Assembly (NCBI GenBank): GCA_903858115.1
Contig: CAIOHR010000025.1
Span: 1-57,275, forward strand
DNA: 57,275 bases
Direction of reading: 5' to 3'
DNA from: an uncultured Pirellula sp.
GTDB lineage: Bacteria > Planctomycetota > Planctomycetia > Pirellulales > Pirellulaceae
A model generated the notes under the pieces. It saw only the letters and a program-made list of their open reading frames with translations. It did no database searches and was not told the origin of the DNA. Each line of letters begins with the position of its first letter. Within the stretch, counting starts at the first letter, position 1. The translations under genes were made by a program, and so were the position numbers. Shown one piece after another: positions 8,945-15,350 of the stretch.

Positions 8945-11599
8945 TTAGTCGACGTAAAGGAATCGATTCGATGCCATGAGCACTTGGCAAAGACTGGCCA
9001 ATGCTCGAACATCTGGTGCATGTACTTGTTTTTCAATCTTCTTCTTCCACTCTGGATTCGTGTCGTTCGCAAAGATCTCCCGTTGCTTATAAGCAAAGGC
9101 TAGACAATGCATCACTTCATCGGGTGTCGCCGACTCGGAAAAAAGTCGCAAGAAGAGATCCTGAATTCGAGACTCCAAATCGCCCGAGGAAGACCAAATC
9201 GACTCCGCCAATTCGTTCGCGTTCGCTACGATGCTTTCGTCGTTCAGAAACAGAAGCGATTGTGGTGCAACCGTCGAACATCGCCTCGTGTCACAATTGG
9301 GGTTCATCACGGGAAGGTCAAACGTCTCCAGAAAATTCAATGCGAGCGAACGACGCGATTGCAAGTAGATACTTCGTCGGTACTTTTCTACCCCGACATC
9401 ATCGATGCCACTGAATAGCCCTTCGTTCGTTTTTCGTCGCCCGATAGTGGCTTTCCCTTCAGCATCCTCCGCTACAGGAACGCTCGGGCCGCCCAAAACT
9501 GGATGGAGTTTTCCACTCGCCAAAAGCATCGAATCACGAATCTGCTCCGCATCCATCCGTCGAGCATTCATGCGCCCATAAAGTCCGTTCTCGGGGTCAA
9601 GTGCATCGAGTTGTTCGGTTCGCGTTGAGCATTGACGATACGTGTGCGACATCACCATCTGTTTGTGAAGACGTTTCAATGACCATCCGTTCTCCACAAG
9701 ATCATTGGCCAAATAATCGAGAAGCTCAGGATGCGTGGGGCGTCTTCCAAAGGCTCCAAAATCATTTGGCGTCGCGACTAACCCTGTGCCAAAATGATGT
9801 TGCCACAATCGGTTGACTACCACACGAGCAACCAACGGGTGGGAACCATCGGTCAATTGTCGCGCATAGGTCAACCGCCGTCCCGTCGTCTTGATGGATT
9901 CACGTTTCGGTGGAATTGGATCGGTAGACCGATTTCTCGCAATAACAAAAATCTCGGAGGGCTGAACGACTTGTTTTCGTTGTTGAGGGTCACCGCGAAA
10001 GAAGACCGCGCTCTCAGGAATCGAATCTGCAATCTCGGAAACAGCCATGATCATCCGTTTGGATGGTTTGGTTTCCCGAACGGCAACAATGTCTTTTCTC
10101 TCTTTTTCAAACTGCTTGTAGTTCTTATTGTTGAAGACTTTATCAAACTCTACCAACTGCCCTACGATAGCATCGATCGATTTCGCCATGGGGTAGTCCA
10201 AGAGCAATTTCTTTTGCGAATCATTCCGCTTCGCTTCGGGGGTTTCCACCGCTTCGATCACACTCGCGCGCACGTCCTCGGGCACCTCCGCGATTTTCAG
10301 GTCAAAGATCTGCTTGCCGACCAAACGTTTTCGATGTTTGAGTTCTAATTCGCGACAAACTGCTTCGGCTTCGATTTCCTCGCGTTGTGTGTTGACGTCG
10401 GCAGTGGTCATGTCCAACAACCGCTGATCGGGCTGCTTCCATTTTTCCAGAGGAAACGCCGGATCGAAGATCGCTCGAAACTGATAGTAGTCATCGATCG
10501 AGATCGGGTCGTAGCGATGATCATGGCACTGAGCACAGCCAACCGAAAGACCGAGTACCGAGGAGCTAACGACTTTGATGACATCCGCGACCGCTTGATT
10601 TCGATCCATCAATGCATTGTCCGTCGACGTCACATCCGGTGCCATCCGAAGCAATCCAGTCGCAGTCATCCATTCGACATGTTGCGGGTTGTTCGCGTCA
10701 GGCGTTCCGTTGATCATTTCATCCCCAGCCATTTGCTCCTGGATGAATTGATCGTAAGGTTTGTCGGCGTTGAATGAGTCGATAACGTAATCGCGATATC
10801 GCCAAGCATGGTCACGATCGCGATCCTTCCCTTGATTGCCGTCCGACTCCGAATACCCGGCAACATCCAACCAATGGCGAGCCCAACGCACGCCAAACTG
10901 AGGCGAATCCAGAAGTTCATCCACAAGTTTTTCGTAGGCATCAGGAGACTCGTTCGCCAGGAAGGCATCTAGCTCTTGACGCGTTGGTGGCAAACCATGC
11001 AGATCGAGTTTCAGTCTTCGCAACAGAATCTGTCGTTCAGCCGATGGGGATGGTGCCACCCCCTTTCCTTTTAGTTTGTCGACAATGAAAGCATCGATTG
11101 GGTTCGACACCTGGGGATGAACTGGGACAACTACCTTTTTTGGTGGATGAAACGCCCAATGGTTCAGTTCTTCTTCCGAGTATCTCGCATCCTCGACTTT
11201 TTCGGGTTCCGGTCGAAGCGTCCTCGCACCTTGCTCGATCCAAAGCCGAATCGTTTCCTTTTGTTCCGGCGTTAGTTTCTTGCTCCCTTCTGGCATCTCG
11301 TCCGATTCGATCCGCTTCCAGACAAGGCTTTCCTCTGGCCGAGTTGCCACGATTCCATGTCCCGATTCACCGCCGGAAATTATCAATCGAACCAATCGCA
11401 AGTCTAGATTGCCATGCGGCTCCGGTTCTTCACCGTGGCATTGAAAGCACATCGCTTTGAAGATAGGTCGCACATCTCGTTCGTAGCGAAGATCCTCCTT
11501 CCGCGGCGCATCTCCGAAGCCGGTGTTTCCAGACAGACAGAACACGACTCCAAACAAACAGACCCTCGTTACTGCGTTTACCAATATCGTGATCGGCAT
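8945..11599 (-). CDS. PSC1 cytochrome c/DUF1549/DUF1553 protein
   Basis: The chosen ATG at 11599 gives an 884-residue protein with a signal peptide (MPITILVNAVTRVCLFGVVF). The frame is open further, to 11764, but that extension has no secretion signal. The planctomycete cytochrome c domain (PSC1) follows at once: RDVRPIFKAMCFQCHGEEPE, with a CFQCH heme-binding motif. DUF1549 comes next, with GCAQCHDHRYDPI (second CxxCH), and then DUF1553, with HPLVARVVVNRLWQHHFG and a C-terminal LMASNRFLYVD. The pairing with the DUF1501 gene 21 bp downstream is the standard planctomycete arrangement. A role in periplasmic electron transfer is inferred from the heme motifs; the substrate is unknown. Confidence 0.93.
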   Translation of the reverse strand: MPITILVNAVTRVCLFGVVFCLSGNTGFGDAPRKEDLRYERDVRPIFKAMCFQCHGEEPEPHGNLDLRLVRLIISGGESGHGIVATRPEESLVWKRIESDEMPEGSKKLTPEQKETIRLWIEQGARTLRPEPEKVEDARYSEEELNHWAFHPPKKVVVPVHPQVSNPIDAFIVDKLKGKGVAPSPSAERQILLRRLKLDLHGLPPTRQELDAFLANESPDAYEKLVDELLDSPQFGVRWARHWLDVAGYSESDGNQGKDRDRDHAWRYRDYVIDSFNADKPYDQFIQEQMAGDEMINGTPDANNPQHVEWMTATGLLRMAPDVTSTDNALMDRNQAVADVIKVVSSSVLGLSVGCAQCHDHRYDPISIDDYYQFRAIFDPAFPLEKWKQPDQRLLDMTTADVNTQREEIEAEAVCRELELKHRKRLVGKQIFDLKIAEVPEDVRASVIEAVETPEAKRNDSQKKLLLDYPMAKSIDAIVGQLVEFDKVFNNKNYKQFEKERKDIVAVRETKPSKRMIMAVSEIADSIPESAVFFRGDPQQRKQVVQPSEIFVIARNRSTDPIPPKRESIKTTGRRLTYARQLTDGSHPLVARVVVNRLWQHHFGTGLVATPNDFGAFGRRPTHPELLDYLANDLVENGWSLKRLHKQMVMSHTYRQCSTRTEQLDALDPENGLYGRMNARRMDAEQIRDSMLLASGKLHPVLGGPSVPVAEDAEGKATIGRRKTNEGLFSGIDDVGVEKYRRSIYLQSRRSLALNFLETFDLPVMNPNCDTRRCSTVAPQSLLFLNDESIVANANELAESIWSSSGDLESRIQDLFLRLFSESATPDEVMHCLAFAYKQREIFANDTNPEWKKKIEKQVHAPDVRALASLCQVLMASNRFLYVD

Positions 11600-11911
11600 C
11601 GATCTGCGACATGTCCAGCTGCTCTTATCCGAGGTGTCGGGTGGGTTGAGTGTCAGCATCTTGCTCACATGTTGAGTGCACATGTTGGTTGGATTTTGCA
11701 ATAAGGAACCTCCTGGCGGGAATTTTATTTTAACCGAATCTACCATCCGCGTCGCTCTGGCCACGGATCTTTCTCGAATCTAACCGCCAAGCTTCGTGAC
11801 TTTCGCCTAGTTCCAAGTACTTGGTTCGATAGAATTGGCAATTGCATGAATTGAATGAAGGCGAAAGAGATTCGCCCTTCAAAACCGCTGATGTATTGAC
11901 ATTCGGAACCC
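11600..11911. promoter_or_regulatory. divergent promoter region with a 12-bp palindrome
   Basis: This 312-bp region lies between the minus-strand PSC1 gene and the plus-strand small gene at 11912, so promoters for both must lie here or within the PSC1 frame extension. A perfect 12-bp palindrome CCAAGTACTTGG lies at 11813-11824 and could be an operator for the toxin-antitoxin-like pair downstream. No convincing -35/-10 pair could be fixed by eye. Confidence 0.3.
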
Positions 11912-12142
11912 ATGACCGCAGATCCGAACTCCTCCACCCCAAAATCAAAGTACACGCTGCAAATTGTCCAAGAGCTTCTGGACCTTGCTGAACGGGCTTT
12001 CGTTCACAAACTCAAGAAGCGTAATCCTGAGATAACAGACGATGCTATTCGAGCCGCTGTAAGCCAATGGTATACCACTCGACCGGGAGCAGAATTGGGC
12101 GATGGTGTCGGAGTTCCTGGCGATCCTAGGAGGTTTGACTAG
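11912..12142 (+). CDS. small protein upstream of a nucleotidyltransferase
   Basis: A 76-residue protein starting MTADPNSSTPKSKYTLQIVQ, with a helical stretch (ELLDLAERAFVHKLKKRNPE) and an acidic, Gly-rich end (ELGDGVGVPGDPRRFD). I do not recognise a named family. It is co-translated with the next gene: its TAG shares a base with the GTG start at 12142, and the AGGAGG ribosome binding site of that gene (12128-12133) lies inside its last codons. Small partners of this kind stand before AbiEii/DUF6036-like nucleotidyltransferases in other genomes, and an antitoxin or adaptor role is inferred from position only. Confidence 0.7.
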   Translation: MTADPNSSTPKSKYTLQIVQELLDLAERAFVHKLKKRNPEITDDAIRAAVSQWYTTRPGAELGDGVGVPGDPRRFD

Positions 12143-12735
12143 TGAACAACATGGCCACTGCCGCAAAGGAGTTGGGGCTCTGGCTTGAGTCGCACCAAGT
12201 TCCCTATGCACTTATTGGAGGCTTGGCCGTTTCGTTTCGTGCTGTTGAGCGATTCACACGGGATATTGATTTTGCAATAGCTGTGGAGGGAGATGAACAT
12301 GCCGAGGAAATCGTACGAGAGCTACGACTCCTCGGATACCATGTTTACTCTCTACTCGAACAAACCAAGCAAGGAAGGATTGCGACCGTACGGCTTAGGA
12401 AAGGTGATAAAGAAGGTGTTCTCGTCGATCTACTCTTTGCTTCGTCGGGAATAGAGCGCGAAGTGGCTGCAGAAGCCGAGAAGATAGAAGTTTTCCCAAG
12501 CCTGCTTATTCCCACCGCCACCTTGCCCGCTTTACTCGCACTGAAGATTCTTGCTGAGGATTCCGAGAATCGACCACAAGATGTTATCGATATCAAACAT
12601 CTGCTCGCCGAGGCTACGGAAAGTGATTTGATACGAGCAAAAGAGTTGCTTCGGTTGATTGACGCACGCGGCTACCATCGCAGTAAGAACATGATGGATG
12701 CCTTCGAAGGCTTCAAGGCACGGTTTCTCCGTTAA
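12142..12735 (+). CDS. AbiEii-like nucleotidyltransferase
   Basis: A 197-residue protein with a minimal nucleotidyltransferase fold. GGLAVSFR at 26-33 is followed by TRDIDFAI with Asp41 and Asp43, the Gly-Gly and Asp-x-Asp signature of the superfamily. A third acidic residue is probably in VLVDLLFA. The rest (KILAEDSENRPQDVIDIKHL) is typical of AbiEii/AbiGii toxin and DUF6036-type proteins. The start is GTG at 12142 with a strong AGGAGG 8 bases upstream; an internal ATG at 12151 is the alternative. By family it would transfer a nucleotide to RNA or protein and might act in a toxin-antitoxin or abortive-infection pair with the preceding small gene. The target is unknown. Confidence 0.8.
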   Translation: MNNMATAAKELGLWLESHQVPYALIGGLAVSFRAVERFTRDIDFAIAVEGDEHAEEIVRELRLLGYHVYSLLEQTKQGRIATVRLRKGDKEGVLVDLLFASSGIEREVAAEAEKIEVFPSLLIPTATLPALLALKILAEDSENRPQDVIDIKHLLAEATESDLIRAKELLRLIDARGYHRSKNMMDAFEGFKARFLR

Positions 12736-12750
12736 GGCCAGCGCTTTGAC

Positions 12751-12778
12751 ATTCGTGTGATTCGTCCTATTCGTGGTG
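12751..12778 (+). repeat. dispersed ATTCGTGTGATTCG repeat, copy 1
   Basis: This segment begins ATTCGTGTGATTCG and ends ATTCGTGG. A second copy in inverted orientation lies at 56935-56960, 44 kb away. The two differ mainly at the ATTCGTCCT versus ATTCGCGGT step. Confidence 0.6.
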
Positions 12779-12870
12779 GAAAAAAGAATTCGAGCATTCA
12801 TCGTCCCAATCGTTCCTAGCTCCCCATTTTTGCGATCCCTGCCTCGTTTCGTGGCCATCATATTCAACCA

Positions 12871-12900
12871 CAGATAAACACAGATCAGATAAACACAGAT
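12871..12900 (+). repeat. 15-bp perfect tandem duplication
   Basis: CAGATAAACACAGAT occurs twice head to tail (12871-12885 and 12886-12900), followed by CAG. It is a non-coding repeat that follows the nucleotidyltransferase gene. Confidence 0.85.
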
Positions 12901-13231
12901 CAGAAAGCGGGATAGGCTTCCACAGCAGATTGGGCTAGCGGACATGCCGTACAACGTATTGATTGTCCCGGGTTATGAGATTCGAAGGGAACCGACCAAT
13001 TTGAATTTGGAGGCAACGACTGCCGAACCGATCCGAGCAGCCTCCCAATCGGACGCTGTTGTGCGGTAATTCTGTTGCGACATCTCAGATAACGCCTAGA
13101 AAATGTTCGAAATGGAGAAACAGAGCATTGCCGAAAGTCCTCGTTGTTCGATAATGCTATTGTGTCAAACCAAGCGGAGATTGTGGTGGATCGTTCTGCG
13201 ATTCACTCAAAGGCGGCTTGGGATGAGCCTG

Positions 13232-13587
13232 GGGGGCGATCTGGAATCGACCGGGTAAGTTGACGATAGAGGTGGCATGTCGTGGTTGATCGAGAGGCCA
13301 CGTGAAAACTCGATTACAAAAGTAACAGCTGAGGAAAACCTCGCTCTAGCAGCCTAATATTGGCAGCTCAGGTACTCAATGCCCGTCGGAGGCGTTGAAA
13401 TACCTGTCGCAATTCCGAATCGCACTACCACGTGTCTCGCACTGGTGGTGTTAAAAAAGCTCGAGGCTGGCGCACTGCACCGATGCCAACAACGAACGCA
13501 GTGGGCGAGACAAATAACTGTCGGCTAAACATGTAGAGGCCCTATTTGAAGTATCGCGGGACGCGGGTTCAATTCCCGCCGCCTCCA
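13232..13587 (+). ncRNA. ssrA: tmRNA (one-piece)
   Basis: Transfer-messenger RNA, which rescues stalled ribosomes with SmpB. The 5' end GGGGGCGATCTGGAATCGAC is the conserved tmRNA start. The 3' end carries the T arm GCGGG-TTCAATT-CCCGC (13563-13579) and CGCCTCC-A (13580-13587). GGGGGCG (13232-13238) pairs with CGCCTCC with one G-U pair. The tag frame starts at the resume codon GCT (13328) and reads AEENLALAA, then TAA at 13355-13357; with the charged alanine the tag is A-AEENLALAA. CCA is not encoded. The length of 356 nt is normal for a one-piece tmRNA. The 5' base could be 13231, because six G residues stand there. Confidence 0.95.
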
Positions 13588-13591
13588 TTAG

Positions 13592-13650
13592 GAAAGCCTT
13601 GGAATTCTCAGGAGAAACACTTTTTCCCCTGGGTTTTTCAAGGCTTTCTT
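13592..13650 (+). terminator. possible tmRNA terminator with long loop
   Basis: GAAAGCCTTG (13592-13601) and CAAGGCTTTC (13639-13648) form a perfect 10-bp stem. An inner CAGG/CCTG pair and a T-rich stretch lie in the loop. It begins 5 bases after the tmRNA end. The T tract after the stem is short, so it could be a processing structure instead. Confidence 0.5.
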
Positions 13651-13801
13651 CGTTTCCATGCGGCTCGTTGCAGCTCGTTACTCTGCCGCTTTCGGCCTCT
13701 TCTACCGATGGAACTGTGTCGCGAATCTTGTCCTCGAGTACGGAACACCGTCGTTTTTTCACGATTGAAAATGCCCATCTGCAACCATCCGGCCCCAAAA
13801 A

Positions 13802-13825
13802 GTGGGATAGGCTTCCAGCCTGTCG
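13802..13825 (-). repeat. REP-like unit (single, inverted)
   Basis: GTGGGATAGGCTTCCAGCCT followed by GTCG is the reverse complement of the GACAGGCTGGAAGCCTATCC core found in clusters nearby. The hairpin stem is AGGCT-GGA-AGCCT. It is followed by about 130 bp of degenerate CTAGCC/GTCTG-rich sequence. Confidence 0.75.
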
Positions 13826-13957
13826 GCCTGTTCGTATCTAGCCCGTCTGTCTTTCTACATCTAGCCATTCGGCCATCCAGTCTGCCTGTTTCCGCCTGCA
13901 GACTTTCTGTCTTTTTCTAGCCAGTCTGTTTCTTCCTGCAGACTAGCTGATATGTTC

Positions 13958-13990
13958 CAAACACCTGCTTCTCAGGGAAGCAGGTGTTTG
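13958..13990. other. perfect 14-bp hairpin
   Basis: CAAACACCTGCTTC (13958-13971), loop TCAGG, then GAAGCAGGTGTTTG (13977-13990). There is no T run on either side, so a standard rho-independent terminator is doubtful. It lies in the 548-bp gene-free stretch between tmRNA and the RAYT gene, which otherwise holds only REP-like repeats and low-complexity sequence. Confidence 0.7.
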
Positions 13991-14057
13991 CTCTGCTGCG
14001 ATCGTTGTGATTGTTGACGGGCAAGATGCGCAAGATGCCTATCTCACAAGGAAACCT

Positions 14058-14144
14058 GACAGGCTGGAAGCCTATCTCACAGCAAACCTGACAGGCTGGT
14101 AGTCTATCTCACAGGAAACCTGACAGGCTGGAAGCCTATCTCAC
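14058..14144 (+). repeat. REP-like cluster, three units at 32-bp period
   Basis: The core GACAGGCTGGAAGCCTATCT starts at 14058, 14090 and 14122, exactly 32 bp apart; the middle copy has GGTAGTCTAT in place of GGAAGCCTAT. The linker is CACAGCAAACCT or a close variant. The stem is AGGCT-GGA-AGCCT. The third unit overlaps the last codons and stop of the RAYT gene. Confidence 0.9.
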
Positions 14145-14828
14145 GGGGAGGGGATAGCCGCGGGGGATGCCGTGTTGCTTGCGATAGCAAGCTGACGAAA
14201 ATCGATAGGCATCGGGTGTCTCCACTAGCCCCGACACGACTGGATTGTTCTCAATATAGTCGATGATCTTCATGGCCTCCGCTTCATCCCGTGCATAATG
14301 ATCAAACGTCTCGGTTTGCCAGAACGATCCTGAAAGTTCTAGCAATCGATTGCACTGCGTGGCTGTGTAACTTTGAATGCTGTGCGAGATCACTTCTCGA
14401 GGAGTTCGCTTGCGCAAACTCTTCTGCTGCCGAATGGCTAACTGCTCACACCACTCGGGATCGGGCAGAAACAACCAATGATGGTGGCTTGGCATGACGA
14501 CAAAAGCCAGCAGCTGATAACGCTCACCGGCAAAGTGGAAAAATCCATCCACGACCACCTTCGCAACATTCTCGTTATCGAAATGTCGCACTTCCGGCTC
14601 ACCATCGAGCAAGCTGTCCACAAACTTGAAGACTAGTTTGTGTTTTGTCAGCTCCCATTCTTCTTCGGACAAATCTGCAGGTTTGTCTCTTGCGTCTAGT
14701 TCGTCCCGGCGGTTGCGAATCCGCTCCAAGCCCACGGCACTGATACTCCCATCCAAACATGCCGTAATAAAATACGGCTTGCCCTCAACATCGATATGAG
14801 GCAGTTTGCGTCGCCGAAACAAACCCAT
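14136..14828 (-). CDS. REP-associated tyrosine transposase (RAYT)
   Basis: A 230-residue Y1-family transposase. ATG at 14828 is chosen because AAGGGGGA precedes it closely; upstream frame sequence to 14930 is a translated REP unit and not protein. Family features are KPYFITACLDGS near the N-terminus, the HUH motif VVMPSHHHWLF with His115-His116-His117 (His at the middle place is uncommon), GSFWQTETFDHYARD, and IIDYIENNPVVSGLV, which should hold or adjoin the catalytic tyrosine. RAYTs act on REP hairpins, and this gene is flanked by matching REP-like clusters at 14058 and 15120 and by a single unit at 14855 in its leader. Its stop codon TAG comes from a REP unit. This fits a domesticated or self-spreading RAYT/REP system. 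Confidence 0.9.
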   Translation of the reverse strand: MGLFRRRKLPHIDVEGKPYFITACLDGSISAVGLERIRNRRDELDARDKPADLSEEEWELTKHKLVFKFVDSLLDGEPEVRHFDNENVAKVVVDGFFHFAGERYQLLAFVVMPSHHHWLFLPDPEWCEQLAIRQQKSLRKRTPREVISHSIQSYTATQCNRLLELSGSFWQTETFDHYARDEAEAMKIIDYIENNPVVSGLVETPDAYRFSSACYRKQHGIPRGYPLPVR

Positions 14829-14854
14829 GGACTTCCCCCTTTGAAAGTACTCCT

Positions 14855-14878
14855 GTGGGATAGGCATCCTGCCTGTCA
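14855..14878 (-). repeat. REP-like unit in RAYT leader
   Basis: GTGGGATAGGCATCCTGCCT followed by GTCA. Reverse-complemented it reads GACAGGCAGGATGCCTATCC. Compared with the main family, the last stem pair is changed from T-A to A-T (AGGCA-GGA-TGCCT), so pairing is kept. It lies between the RAYT start and the inverted-repeat element. Confidence 0.8.
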
Positions 14879-14939
14879 TTGCCTTTTTTTTGATCATTGC
14901 CTGCATTGATAAGGACAGCACTTGCAACAAGCCGATTGG

Positions 14940-15104
14940 CTAGTACCACTGATTGCAAGTTTTCTTGCAGATGACGCCATGACTACTGGACCAGGAAAAC
15001 ATGGCATTCTCAAGCGGCTTGCGGATGCAATCGTCGAAAACGCTAGGAAAAGAGATCTTCGACTGGTTCGCTCGTGCAACAGTAGTTTCGATCAGTGGAA
15101 CTAG
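14940..15104. repeat. 165-bp element with 30-bp imperfect terminal inverted repeats
   Basis: The left end 14940-14969 begins CTAGTACCACTGAT. The right end 15075-15104, read on the other strand, begins CTAGTTCCACTGAT. The arms match at 23 of 30 positions and both end inward in TTGCA. The 105-bp interior shows no further pairing. Together with the REP cluster at 15120 this fills the roughly 520 bp between the RAYT and PEP-CTERM genes. It could be a MITE-like element or a structured RNA. A plus-strand frame through it (about 40 codons from MTTGPGKHG) is not recognised as a protein family. Confidence 0.6.
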
Positions 15105-15119
15105 TTGCATTGCTATCCT

Positions 15120-15256
15120 CACAGGCTGGAAGCCTATACAACAGTAACGACAGGCTGGAAGCCTATATAACAGTATCGACAGGCTGGAAGCCTATAACAG
15201 TATCGACAGGCTGGAAGACTATATAAAAGTATCGACAGGCTGGAAGCCTATCCCAC
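15120..15256 (+). repeat. REP-like cluster, five units
   Basis: ACAGGCTGGAAGCCTAT-type cores begin at 15120, 15149, 15178, 15205 and 15234, spaced 27-29 bp. Linkers are AACAGTATC-like and differ from those of the 14058 cluster. The fourth copy carries GAAGACTAT, which weakens its stem. Confidence 0.9.
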
Positions 15257-15279
15257 AGGAGCTTCGCGTCATGCGATTA

Positions 15280-15317
15280 GGCAAAGCAAAGAGCCGCAGT
15301 GAAAACACTGCGGCTCT
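15280..15317 (-). terminator. rho-independent terminator of the PEP-CTERM gene
   Basis: AGAGCCGCAGTG (15290-15301), loop AAAA and CACTGCGGCTCT (15306-15317) form a perfect 12-bp stem. On the minus strand it is followed by TTTGCTTTGC. It lies 33 bp after the stop of the PEP-CTERM gene. Confidence 0.88.
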
Positions 15318-15350
15318 AGCAAACTTTAGAAGTTGAGAGTCCAGCCGAAG

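Larger units (their letters stand above)
12736..13231. other. intergenic, about 500 bp with repeats, no gene accepted
   Basis: The gap between the nucleotidyltransferase and tmRNA holds a dispersed repeat (12751-12778), a 15-bp tandem repeat (12871-12900) and a degenerate REP half (GGGATAGGCTTCCACAGC near 12909). A 41-codon frame at 12944-13069 has no recognisable similarity or ribosome binding site and was not called. The tmRNA promoter should lie in the last 100 bp. Confidence 0.5.

Noticed and set aside
12944..13069. 41-codon frame MPYNVLIVPGYEIRR before tmRNA
   Set aside because: No ribosome binding site, no known family and no partner gene. Left uncalled.
13546..13920. 124-codon plus-strand frame over the tmRNA 3' end
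   Set aside because: The first bases are the T arm and acceptor of tmRNA, and the rest reads through repeats.
14058..15256. CRISPR array
   Set aside because: The regular 27-32 bp spacing suggested one, but the linkers between cores are themselves repeated and too short to be spacers, and no cas genes are present. The units are REP-like hairpins.
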